NCBI GenBank assembly: GCA_037974665.1
Contig: CM075770.1
Span: 1,438,501 to 1,502,500, forward strand
Length of the DNA stretch: 64,000 nt
DNA from: Ehretia macrophylla
Taxonomy: Eukaryota; Streptophyta; Magnoliopsida; Boraginales; Ehretiaceae
Direction of reading: 5' to 3'
Positions within the stretch are counted from its first letter, which is position 1, and each line of letters opens with the position of its first letter. The position numbers were made by a program, and so were the translations under genes. The notes below the pieces were generated by a model. It worked only from the letters and a program-made list of their open reading frames with translations, searched no databases and was not told where the DNA came from. This document shows positions 1 to 11,600 of this stretch, piece after piece.

Positions 1-1288
1 TTATTATATGATTGCTTAGTTTTTGAACTTTTGTAGATGCGCACTACATTTTGGTTATTGTTGTGTAAGATCTTCTGTCTTTGAATTTTTTAAAATGTTG
101 AATTGGTGTAGAACCTCCATGATGCTTTTGGGTTATCCCATAAATCTCTGCCTTCAGCAGTTAGAGCATAGTTACCAGATTCGCCCTACCCCCCTTGGAA
201 CCGCGTATCGGATTTCACATCCCAATTCACGGTACATTTGCGTACCGGAACTCTGCGATTCGCGTTCCAGTTCACTAAAGTTAGCGACTCGAAAAAATAC
301 AAATTTTTATCAGAAAAATAATGAAAAATAATAAAGAGTCTAAAAGTATAACATATACAGATTGCAAACATTTAACATATACAAAATTTCTAATTTGTTT
401 TTGTGTCTTGTGTTTGATATACAATATTAAAAAACTATCTTAATTGTTGGGTTTGGATTTTGGACTTTAGACTAATGTTACAGCAAATTGATTTTAGTAA
501 TTAGTAAACATAAAATACCATTGCTCTACAGAATATTTGATAATGGAACCCAATAATTCTTCATACTGTATTGTGAACAAAAATTAGCATATCAAGTATA
601 CCCCCATCGTACCCTTTAAACTCTAAGTGTCGTACCCCGTACCCGAATTCGTACCATGACTCGAACCGTACCATGAATCTGGTAACTATGAGTTAGAGAA
701 AGTCTTTGTTCATGACATTAATCGTCTGTCTTCTAACATGGATGAGGCCTGAGAGGATGCCTCATCCAAGATTTCCTTTTATATTCCTTCTAGTACTTGA
801 CAATTGCAACTATTGGGGTTTAACCATTAAAACGTCTGACAGCGCATAATTTTTTATTTTAACCTTTGAAACACCAGACATGGACCAGTTACGTTGGATG
901 TAATAGAGGTGCATTTTCTTTTCTGTGAGGTTGGCGAGGTTGTTCAAGTTTATTGTCTCTTATCCTTCCTCAAGTTTTTCTTTCCACCATTATCCCTGTA
1001 CCTTTGCTTGATATAGCATTTATACATTCTTTTCTTTTTATACCAGGAGAGTATCATTAACAAATTATTTATGGGGGAATTGCTTAATTTAACTTGCAAT
1101 TCAGTGAGAATGAATACAAGTTATTGCTTTATGTTGTTCTTTGAATTTTTGTGCATTTGTCAAGTAATATTAGATGACAGTGTATTGGAGAAAAAGATTG
1201 CAAGTGTCCTTTGCCCCTGTTCTGTGAAAATCCTGTCTTTATCTCTATCATCCGAAGGATTGAAAGTTGATACAAAAATACCTTGCAG
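1..1288 (+). other. intron or 5' region of the TRF-like gene
   Basis: No coding exon could be assigned here. The recognised coding sequence begins at a splice acceptor (TTGCAG ending at 1288), so earlier exons of the TRF-like gene must lie further upstream, in this stretch or outside the window. Apart from the hAT MITE at 167-690 the DNA is unremarkable AT-rich sequence. Confidence 0.6.
167..690. mobile_element. hAT-type MITE, 524 bp
   Basis: The ends are inverted repeats reading CATAGTTACCAGATTC inward from both sides. They are flanked by a perfect 8-bp direct duplication, AGTTAGAG, at 159-166 and 691-698. An 8-bp target duplication is the hallmark of the hAT superfamily. The subterminal regions carry many GGTAC/GTACC words (about 228-262 on the left, 605-675 on the right), as expected of transposase-binding repeats. 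No transposase frame is present, so it is non-autonomous. It lies upstream of the first recognised exon of the TRF-like gene, probably in an intron of that gene. Confidence 0.85.
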
Positions 1289-4200
1289 GAAACTGTCCTT
1301 CCTTTAGCCCGTGGTTCTTGTGACAGCAGCGTCATTCAACCTGGAAATTCAGAAGGCTGCTCAAATCCTCCGGGTGGATTAATTGAGAAGGGTTCAGAAA
1401 ATTCTGCTATTGGTGCAAGTTGGAAACCTGATTTTTCAAAGTTAAAGGGGGAGATATGCTTAGATAATCTCACAGTTAAAGAACTTCAGGAAACTTTCAA
1501 AGCAACCTTTGGAAGAGAAACCTCAGTCAAAGACAAACAATGGCTTAAGCGGAGAATTGTCATGGGATTGACAAATTCTTGCGACTTTTCAGCTACATCT
1601 TTTGTGATCAAAGATGGCAAAGTGGTGAATAAAGGTAGAGAGACCTCTAAGAGTATGGATGTAGAAGTTTCTATGGGTCCTGTAGCTGGGACAGTAAGCG
1701 AGAATGCTGGAGCTTCATCAGATCACTGTGATAACCAAATCGAAGAAAATTTTCCTGCCCGGGATGCCCTGAATTCTCCCATGGAGTATAATCGTGACAG
1801 TGAAGATCTTAACACAGAACAAAAAGTAAACAAAAGAATTAGGAAGCCGACAAAGCGGTATATCGAAGAACTTTCAGAAGTTGAATCCATGGAATCTGGT
1901 GAAAAGTTACCATCTTCAAATAGAAATTTTGGACACAAACAGCCACATCAGGAAGCTAACATAAGGTTTATCCGAAATGTTCAGTCCAGTAGACCGCTAG
2001 TCATGAGGCAAGATTCACTTGGAGGTTCTGGGGTTCAGGTTCCATATGTTTCTCGAATTCGAAGAGGCCGCCCAAGGGAAAACATCATGGCTCTTGTGGT
2101 AATGTAGTTTAGAATTGGATATGGGTATGGAAGGTCTATCTGGAATATGCCGTCTTGTTTGTCTTTGTATCTGTGTCTGTGGGAGTTTGGGGGGATCTTG
2201 ATTTTAATTTTCATTCATCATACAAAAACAACAACTTATGTGCTTTCTCTATTTAGCTAGTTAACATGGTATATGTGGATTAATGTACATTCTGCAAATG
2301 TCTTGATTTTCCTGCGTTACTTTTGTTCTGGAATCTCAAGGTCTTAATTCTTGCATCGACAGCTTTTTTCTGTTGAAAGAGTGATGAGAGTCTAACTCAA
2401 TGTATTTCCTACTAATCACAATTGATATTCATGAAATTCATATTTCAGCTAAAGCTAGAATGTTGCTTTCTAAGGGTGGTCTTTTATCTAAGGTCACTTA
2501 ATTGGCTTCTTACACTGATATTGGACCAAAACCATGTAACCTTAGAAGAGAAGAAAATGACAGATATAGATAGAGGGCTAGATGCAAATGGGGGAGAGCT
2601 TTATGAATCTTATGGCTCTGAAATACCTGCAGGTGCTCTGCAGGCTTCCCTGCTCTATTAAGCCCTTTACATCAAGTATGGCCTCATAGTACGGTTTTGT
2701 GCTTTCTAGTAGGCTTGTTTGGTGAAAGTAATCTTTGGTCATTTGCTGCCAAAATTACTTTTACCTACTGCCTACTTTGAAATCTCATCACAAACCCGCC
2801 TCCAAATGCCATAACATAACTTTTGGATTTAATATTGTAATTGATTAAAAACAAAAAGCACTGAAAATTTCAAAGTTCATCTATTATAGAATGTTTCCAA
2901 CATTGATGATATTGTTTTTCAAGCTTTACCAACTTTCAAATGAGTATGCAACATACTCCCTCTGCAGGAGTTATTATGTAGAAAAGTCTAGATTTTTTTT
3001 TTTTTTAATTTTTTATTTATACAAACATAATTTGAATGGTCGAACTGACCTGGGATGTATTATAAACCGAAGTTCCTTAATTTTGCTCTTTCACTGGTAA
3101 ACAACCTCAAAAAGATACCTCTTGGAATCGACCTCTTGTCAGAATTTTTTAAGTTCTAGTTTAGCGTCTCATATAGTCATATATCTGATGAGGCAAGAGA
3201 AAAGGTTGGTTTGAGTTACTTTTAAGCTACCAATAGAGGGACTATTTTCTATTGTACTGATTCGTGATGAGTATGACACTATTGAAATTATACATTTATG
3301 ATGCCTATCTTGTGATTAATGTGATATATGCTTCCATTTTACAGAAACTTCAGCCTAGTGACATTGGCATTGGCATGGCAAACAGACAGGTGAAGAAGGC
3401 CTTTGGCATACATGACCCACAGTTAGATGATAAGAAAGGGAATGAAATACTCCAATCCAGGTCATCCCCGGGAGAGCTTCAACAGCCTGTAAGTTAGACT
3501 TATATTTCAATCAGATACTTTTGGCTTAATTTTATTTAATATTTATCTTGTCTCATGGTGAGGAAAGATTGTGCTTTTGTCAATCTTTGTCTATCTCTTG
3601 GCCTCTGAATGTGCTTTTGTGTGTATTAAATGCTAATACTGCTTTGCGTTGTAGTGTGTTCTTGCAATCTGTTTATGATGTATTATAATTTAATGTTGGA
3701 TAACTCCAGGAACCTTGAAATGAATCCACCTAAATAGAATATGTGATGTGTTATGGAGGTTTTCTAATGTTCAAAGCTTTAGATGCTTGGCTGGGGTTCA
3801 TAATGATTCAGTATGAAAGTTTTGAGGCCATAAGAGGGACTGCCTTGATGCGAGATCAGCAATTTGCCTGGTGTTTTTACAAAAAGAAAAGAAAAGGGGA
3901 AAAAAAATTCTCTTATGTGCTGTTGTGCATTTTTATGCTCGATTTTCTAGTAATGAGGGATTTGAGCTTTGTGGACTAGGAATCAGAATGAAGACAAGAA
4001 GTCTGAGCTCTGACATCAATGAAGAAGAAGATGATGTTGAAACCATAGGATTCTCACCTTAAACTTTTTGAAAACCTACTGACTATAAGAATGCTGTGCC
4101 GAAGAGAGATTCAAAAGCTTGGCAATTTTTATGATTATACTGTTGGAAGATTATGTTACATGAATTTCATGAATGTTTGATTTTCCTTAATCCTTTTGAT

Positions 4201-6438
4201 ACGTAAATCAGATCTTGGAATTCTCTCGACTTCCAGTTACTTAGGATAGTTAAAACAACAAACTAAAATTAAACTCAAATGCAAGTTAAGGGTTAGACGT
4301 TACATGGCATAATGGGCCCTTAGATGATCTGATAATTTACATTTAGTATGGAGTACAATTTGAGGCCAAACTTAAATTACTCTTTTAAAGGAAATAAATG
4401 GTAGCTGAAGGAATTTAAGCAGAAGTTCTTGTTTACTTTGGAGGATTTAACAAAGCATCAGCTCACATACCATTGTCAGAGATGTTAAAGGTTACATTTT
4501 GGGGGATTGCTATACAACCAGTACTGTGACGCCTATACAGTTAGAGAAGAGACTGCCCTAATGAGTTGATTCACTAGGTTACTCTGTTGTATGTTCTCGT
4601 ATGACCATGAAAGTGGTTTACAACATGCTGCATCACCTTCAAAGTTGATTGCGGTCATCTTAATATATCTAGAAGATCTCTCACAAATTAATAGATGTTT
4701 GAGGACTGCAAAGTAAAGCAATACTTCATATGTTAATTTGCAATGTGCATATTTTTCTTAAAAACTTTAATTATATTGTACTACATATTTTAAGAAGTAT
4801 AGTCTTATATGGTTCCACATCCTCTTTGCTCTATATTATGTCATCTTGGTCGCATTTCTTTATTTTACATCATATGTTTCTCATCAATGATGAAGTATAC
4901 TGCTCTCGTCTTCCTAGCTTATTGCTACTTGTGAGAAGGGTAACCAGCATTTGGATAGAAGATATATGGAATTGGAGAATGGTGCAGAGCTTCAAAACTT
5001 GGACTCTTTTGCCGACAGTTCTGATGATAATGCAGTAAAAGTGACCATACCACAAGGTGGAATGAGGAGGAAACATCATCGTCCTTGGACTCTCAGTGAG
5101 GTTGTTAAACTAGTTGAGGGTGTCGCGAAGTATGGTGCTGGCAGATGGTCTGAGATAAAGCGGGTTGCTTTTGCATCATCTTCCTACCGAACTTCAGTTG
5201 ATCTCAAGGTAGGCCTGCAAGTGTTCTGGTATTATTATAGCTGGCAATAGCAGGCTTTTAGGTGCCATTTCGTGCTCCAAAAATCACGTTTGAGTCCAAA
5301 GATTATTTTTCAAGGCAGTTTGGCAACTCAGACTTTGTTAGAGTGTGGTTCTTGGCTTTTTTAACAAAAGATAATATTCATGTATGTCCAGCACATCCAT
5401 TTTGCCAAAATAGCCCGATCATATGGTCCTAATTTAAACCAAAGCAAGCCTAAAAATATTTAAATTATTTTTGCCAATGGTCGTCAAACCCTTAAAACTG
5501 ATTATTTCAAATTATATTTCACATATTTCCATTTCAAACATTGCCAAACTGGGCCTTAGAGGCCTACGGAAGGAAAAAGAAAATTAAATATTTTAGTTTA
5601 ACTTCTGCTGTCCAACTGATATTAAATTAACATTTTGCAGGATAAGTGGAGGAATTTGCTGAGAGCTAGTTTTGCACAGTTGCCTGCAGAAGCGGGGGTA
5701 AGCAAATAATTATTGTGCGTATCATGTGCTTAACTTTTATTTTTTGCTGTTGATTTACGATCAGGAGAAAAGTAATAACTATATGAAGGAAATTTCTCTT
5801 AAATTCATATACAAATTGAATGGCAATCTCTTGCATGCACCGGAAATAACATGGTAGGAGGATCTATCTGATAAAAGCTGAAAACTCATTTTTCTGACAT
5901 AAAGAATCTATGGACCAAAAAAAAAAAAAAAATTTGGTTACAGATAGTTTATGAATAAATTTCTTGCTAGTTCCAAATGCTGAAAGTGGACGTCTCCATT
6001 CTGCTTAGCGTCTGGTTAGGAGAAAAGCTCAAGTTTACAGTTGAAAGGTATATCTAGCCCAGAGTGCAAAATTAACTAACTGCCTGATAGTTGTGTCAAT
6101 GTCTTCTTGTATTACTGAATTTCTCCATCTTATATAACTGCTGTAAGAAGGTGATTCGCGGCATAAATTTGAAACTTGAAGAAGTTTCGGAGCTCACACT
6201 GGCTATACCATTTGTCTTACAAGTCTTAATATAGTTGGCGTTGTGGATCATACAGATGCAGAGTTCCCGGAAACATTCTTCAGTTCCGATCCCTGTCCCG
6301 ATCCTCGTGCGGGTGAGAGAGCTTGCTGAAATGCAAGCACAAGTTACACCGATCGTCAGCGCAAGCAAGTTGGCAGGACATAGTAGTAGTGGTAGTGTTG
6401 GTAGTAATGTACATGAGAAAAGATCAGGCTACTTGTAA
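1289..6438 (+). CDS. TRF-like Myb/SANT protein (TRFL family), 3' part of gene
   Basis: Exons read as 1289-2098, 3345-3488, about 3994-4035, 4918-5208, 5641-5697 and 6256-6438 (stop TAA). All junctions except those around 3994-4035 are clear phase-0 GT-AG. The long first exon encodes the TRFL-type segment LTVKELQETFKATFGRE and an acidic, basic-patched linker. The Myb/SANT domain is split over 4918-5208 and 5641-5697: RKHHRPWTLSEVVKLVEGV, then GAGRWSEIKRVAF, then VDLKDKWRNLLRASFAQ, the plant telobox-type third helix. The last exon carries the conserved tail VPIPVPILVRVRELAEM. Family members are nuclear DNA-binding proteins related to telomere repeat binders; in Arabidopsis the group without a Myb extension was reported not to bind telomeric duplex DNA. 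It most resembles TRFL3/TRFL6. The N-terminus is missing from this window. The small exon near 4.0 kb is uncertain. Confidence 0.82.
5323..5556. mobile_element. possible small MITE in the TRF-like intron
   Basis: The intron between 5208 and 5641 holds a segment whose left end (AAGGCAGTTTGGCAA) is inverted at the right end (TTGCCAAACTGGGCCTT). Arms of about 15 bp with a 'GGCC..GTTTGG' start resemble Tourist/Harbinger-type ends. No clear target duplication could be confirmed, so the call is tentative. Confidence 0.4.
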
Positions 6439-7390
6439 TTTTGTAAATATACACTTACCCCAGCTTGGGATAAACATTACAGATCTGCACACTGCTTTGA
6501 ATTGTATTAACTTTAACAAATAAGATTTCTTCATGTCCTCGCTGTTTATTATGGATTTAACTTGATTAAATCTAAGCCGAGTGAAAAGCTTTGCGATGCA
6601 TAACCTCTTCACACTTCATCTATAATAAAATGTTTTGACATATACATTAGATATTTCTTATCATACAAAAAGATAGATGAAGAGGTGCCGTACATTATCG
6701 TATATTTACAAGCATGAGCCAACTAATTTTATGGAGCGTGTCCCATTAAAATATACTTGACGTGCTATTTATAGTGTCAAAATGTACTAGTTTAATCATT
6801 TGATGTGAATAGTTTAAATATGGTGTTAATTTTGCCATTTCATCTAGAACATAGGTTTTCACCAGAAAAAGGGGGGAAAAAAAAAAACTATAACATGGGT
6901 CATAACAACGGTTTAACAAAGCAAAATTTAATTTCGACAAACAAAAAGGAAGCAAAATTTAATTATTAAACGCCAACTAAATCCTAAACATAAATTCAAT
7001 TAGATGTGGATTAAGGCTAGCTTGATTGAGTCCTTGAGCAAAATATTCTTACATACATAAGTTTAAATATCTTATCACTCATTATTATCTTTCAACATTT
7101 AATGTAATTTTAATATTTTCTATGAGTAGTATGTATGCATTACCTGTATCGCCTTATTTTCATTTAATTTATTCAAGTAGTTAATACTTTTCTAAAGTCT
7201 AGGGAAGTTGATTATTGAAAAATATTATAATCTCCAAAATATTGAAGGTTAAGAAAAATATATTTCAAATAATAATATTAAATAAAGAGAGGTTAGTGTG
7301 TAATTACTAATAAAAGAGAGGCGGGTTTGTGTAATATCAATAAAATACCGGGAAAAGTTGAGAAAATATTATAATAATTAAAATTAAAAT
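6439..7390. other. intergenic, TRF-like to DRG2
   Basis: AT-rich spacer between two genes on the same strand. The first few hundred bases are likely 3' UTR and terminator of the TRF-like gene. Nothing else recognisable is seen. The proximal promoter of DRG2 should lie at its right end. Confidence 0.5.
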
Positions 7391-7505
7391 TTGAGGCCAC
7401 CAGAGAAATCTTCTCCTCTCTCAAAGCCCTACTCTTCACTCCCCTCTCGGAAATTCAGCATCTGCTGTGTCGCTTCAGCTCAACAATTGCTCAACGTATT
7501 CTCCT

Positions 7506-7548
<43 letters not shown>

Positions 7549-8634
7549 ATATATATGTGTGCGGGTGGGTGCGTGCGTGCGTGTATATGTGTTTACATAT
7601 ACTATCAAAGCTAGAGATAAATTTAGCTGCGCAAAGCAGTTAGAGCTAATTGTTTGAATGATGTTATCTTTATTGAAAATTTTCAATGTGATTTTGATTT
7701 TTCTTAGCTTAGTTATTAATTCAATCGCACTGATCTGAGCTGCTATTCTTCTGATTTCACTTTCCATTTTTGCAATAAATTTATGTATATATTCAGAATT
7801 TATCATTTATTGTTTCAATGAGCTTTATTTTATTTTATTTTATTTAACTATTGTAATTTTATGTTTAACGATTCAATTCTCGTTTTTACATGCTAAAAGT
7901 TCAAAATATATATTTGTGTGTGTGCGCGCGCGTGTAGTTTCAATTGCATATTTAACCTATTCAAATTACTTGATATTTTTTTTTCTAAATATTTAGCATA
8001 TTTAGCCGATTCAACTCTTGTTTGTACATGCTAAAAGTTCAATATATATGTGTGTGTGTGAGAGAGAGAGAGTGTGTGTGCGTGTTTGTGTAGTTTCTAT
8101 TATGCATATTTAGCGTATTCAAATGACTTTATTTTTTTCCCTCATCGTGTGTGATTGTAGTTTTATATAACTATTGACTGTAACTTTTCTGCATTGTTGC
8201 AGATAAATTATTTCGTCGTGTAATTACCATATGTGTAACGACAATGATTATTGTAGCAAACATTTTCACGTTCAAATAATAGAATGAAAAGGATAGGGCC
8301 TTTCTTTAGTAGAAATATTTATTAACTAGGCAGTTATTTCTTGCTGCTCTTCCTCCTGCTCCTCTATTTCTACTGTCGTACTTCGGGTGCTCTTTCTTTT
8401 TCTTTTGATAAAACTTTTTTTGATTATCAAATGATGCCTCGACCATTTCTTTCTGTGATTTAGCGTTCGTTGATTAAGCATTTTCTGATATGGCTTTTTC
8501 ATGTTAGCTTTGCATTCATTCAATTTTATTGCTTCTACTATTGCTTGCGGGGGCTTGTATTATATTCTATTCAATTGGGATATTCTTCATATTGAGTTTT
8601 ATATCTCTCTATTTCTCATGAAAGGCTACCTTGA
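7391..8634 (+). other. DRG2 5' leader and probable 5'-UTR intron
   Basis: The CT-rich leader at about 7400-7550 includes a (CT)n run at 7511-7543 followed by TG/TA repeats; pyrimidine-rich leaders are common just downstream of plant transcription starts. No coding frame fits until the ATG at 8641. A good acceptor (CATGAAAG ending at 8634) sits six bases before that ATG, so a roughly 1.1 kb intron in the 5' UTR is likely. Its donor was not fixed. The intron holds the tandem duplication described separately. Confidence 0.4.
7868..8130. repeat. tandem duplication, about 138 bp period, with GT/GC/GA microsatellites
   Basis: Two diverged copies start at about 7868 and 8006. Both contain GATTCAA, then ACATGCTAAAAGTTCAA, an AT/GT microsatellite, GTGTAGTTTC, and ATTCAAA before an ACTT. 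The simple-sequence core differs between copies: TG/CG in the first, TG/AG in the second. Confidence 0.7.
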
Positions 8635-8640
8635 GGAACC

Positions 8641-11600
8641 ATGGGGATCTTGGAAAGGATCAAAGAAATTGAAGCCGAAATGGCTCGAACCCAGAAGAAT
8701 AAAGCCACAGGTCATCTTCTTAACTTATCATCAATTTAATTTCATGCCTACTTATTTGTTATCGCATGTAATATTCTCAAGTACAGTCATAGTAGTGACG
8801 ATTTACCATTTTCGAAGAATAGCCAGTACAAAAATGAGTATAACTATCATCGTTGAAGTTGATGTGTATTCCTTTCACTTCTTCTTACACTTCTCTCACC
8901 TCCTGGGTCTTTCCCTGTGAATTATTTTGCTTAAGGTTGTAAAGATTGAGTTGTTAAATAACATACATTTGGAGATGTCTATGTTGGGCAAGCTGCAAAC
9001 ATGAGGAAGATTTTGGGCAGGCTTATTCATGTGCTTTTTTGTTCCTTAAGTGATGTGTGAAGAAGATGTTATGAAGTTGAAGAAATGATTTCATTAACTG
9101 AACTGAATAGTACAATGCAGATATTTATAGTTATCTGCAGTTGGCTTAGTTAGTTACAAGTGCTTGACAGCTGTTACTTTGCTTAACTAATCTATTACAC
9201 ATTACAGAGATGCTAGACAGACTTAATACTATACTCTATCATCCCCCCTTAAGCTGAACTGGGGTGGTAGCACACATAGGAAGCTTGTGACAGAGATAGT
9301 TGAACCGCTTCTTAGGAAGAGGGTTGGTCAGTAGGTCTGCCACCTGTTTGGTAATGTTGATATAGGACAGCTGCAATGCTTTGGAGGCCACTTGTTCTCG
9401 AACATAGTGGTAATCAATCTCAATATGTTTAGTGCGTCCATGGAAGACTGGATTGTTTGCTAAGGCCATAGCAGATGTATTATCACAGTGAATGACTGGA
9501 GTAGGAATAGGCAGATGAAGATCATTCAGAAGATAAGTCAGCCATTTCAGTTTTGCAGCTGTTTGTGCGAGAACTCTATACTCTGTCTCAGTGGTTGATC
9601 TGGCCACTGTAGGTTGTCTTTTAGAGCACCATGAAATGAGGTTAGAACCCAGAAAAATAGCATACCCTGTAGTGGACCTTCTATCCAGGGAACTATAGGC
9701 CCAATCTGAATCTGAAAAAGCTTGTAAGTGCAGTGGACCTGATCTGAATAGAATGCCTAGATTAAGAGTACCTTTAATGTATCTTAAAGTTCTCTTTAGA
9801 GCTGAATAGTGAGCAGTTGTGGGAGCATGCATTGACTGGCACAAGGTGTTGACTGCATATTGTATGTCAGGTCTTGTGATAGTTAGGTATTGGAGAGCTC
9901 CAACAATACTTCGGTAATGAGTTGGATTAGCAAATGGAGTGGACTCAGAGGGTAGGGGTTAAGCAAAGGTAGGAGTCTCAGCAGCCTTGCAGTCAGACAA
10001 CCCAGCTTTGAGTAAGATATCTTTGGCATAGTTGGATTGGTGAAGAAGCAGAGAGTGTTTAGAAGCACTGACTTCTATACCAAGAAAATAGGATAAGGAA
10101 CCTAGTGTTTTCATAGCAAGCTGAGTTTTCATAGCAGAGATAAGTAACTGAATAGAGGTAGAAGAAGAACCAGTGATGATTATATCATCAACATAGACTA
10201 AAAGGATGGTGATGTGTGTGGAAGTTCTTTGGATGAACAAGGAAGTATCTGACTTGCTACAGAGGAAGTTTTGAGTTAGGAGAAAAGAGGAAAGTTTAGT
10301 ATACCATGCTCTAGGAGCTTGCTTGAGCCTATAGAGTGATTTATTAAGTTTATAAACATAAGAAGGATAGGAGGAATCTGTAAAGCCTTGGGGTTGTGTC
10401 ATATAGACTTCCTCCTCCAAATCTCCATGGAGGAAGGCATTTGACACATCCAATTGCTGCAGATTCCAGTTATTGTGCAAAGCTAGGGACAAAATGACTC
10501 TAATAGTTTGTTGTTTTACTACTGGACTGAACGTCTCAGTGTAATCAATGCCTAGCTCTTGATTGTAGCCTTTTGCTATTAATCTAGCTTTGTATCTGGC
10601 TATTGAGCCATCTGAGTGCCTTTTAATCCTATATACCCACTTAGAACCTATGGGCTCTCTGTCAAAAGGAGGCACAACTAAGGTCCATGTGTTTTGATGC
10701 AAGAGAGCATGATACTCTTCTTGCATAGCTGTGACCCAATGACTGTTTTTGGCTGCTTCTCTATAAGTAAGAGGTTCAGTGATTGGTGGATCAGAAACTA
10801 GAGAATGAAGCTGATATAATGGCTGAGGAAGACAACCAGTTTTAGCCCTAGTGAACATAGGGTGTATTGATGCTGGAGCTAGAACAGAGAGAGATTGGGA
10901 AGAATTAGAGGAATTTGTTTGTTGAGAAGGAGAGGAAGACTCAAAATGTGAGCTAGATTGAAGGGAAGGTGCAGATGTTTCTGCATAAGAGCTAACTGTG
11001 TCACCTTGCACTGGGATAGCTGGAGAAGTAGGCTCAGTAGGTGAAGAATGCACAACAGTGGAAGGTGTAACTGAAGAACTAGAGGTGGCCTCTAGAGGAA
11101 CTGAGACTATAGGCTGTGAAAAAATAGAAGAAGCAGAAACTGATCCCTGTGAAAAGCTTATAGCAGATGAAAAAATTGGAGGAAAATCAAATACAATGGG
11201 AGAGAAAACAGGTAGTGATGCAGAGTTTGAGAGAGGCTGAGTTTTGTAGGGGAAAACTTGTTCATTAAATCTAAGATGTCTAGAAACATAGACTTTTTCA
11301 CTTAAAGGGTCTAGGCACTTGTATCCTTTAGTGTGTGAACAGTAGCCGAGAAAGACACAAGGAATGGATCTGAAATCTAACTTGTTTGAAGTGTAGGGTT
11401 TTAACCAGGGATAACACAAGCAACCAAACACTTTTAAGATAGTTGTAGTTTGGCTGAGAATGGTAGAGAGCTTCAAAAGGAGATTTTTTTTGCAGTTTAG
11501 GAAGAGGCAGTCTATTTATAAGAAAATTAGATGTGGCTAAGGCATCCAACCAGTACTTTGAAGGCAAATGAGAGTGATGAAGAAGGGCTAAAGTTGTTTC

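Noticed and set aside
2561-2661. Possible extra TRF-like exon (DIDRGLDANGGELYESYGS)
   Set aside because: Neighbouring exons already join in phase 0, and no donor/acceptor pair keeps this piece in frame.
2700-2810. Possible tiny MITE with AGGC..GTTTG ends
   Set aside because: The inverted ends match poorly and no duplication flanks them.
7391-7657. 88-codon frame over the (CT)n leader
   Set aside because: The peptide is mostly repeated Ser-Leu from the microsatellite; the DRG2 start is firmly at 8641.
10998-11240. 80-codon plus-strand frame inside the Copia element
   Set aside because: It is the shadow of the element's own minus-strand coding region.
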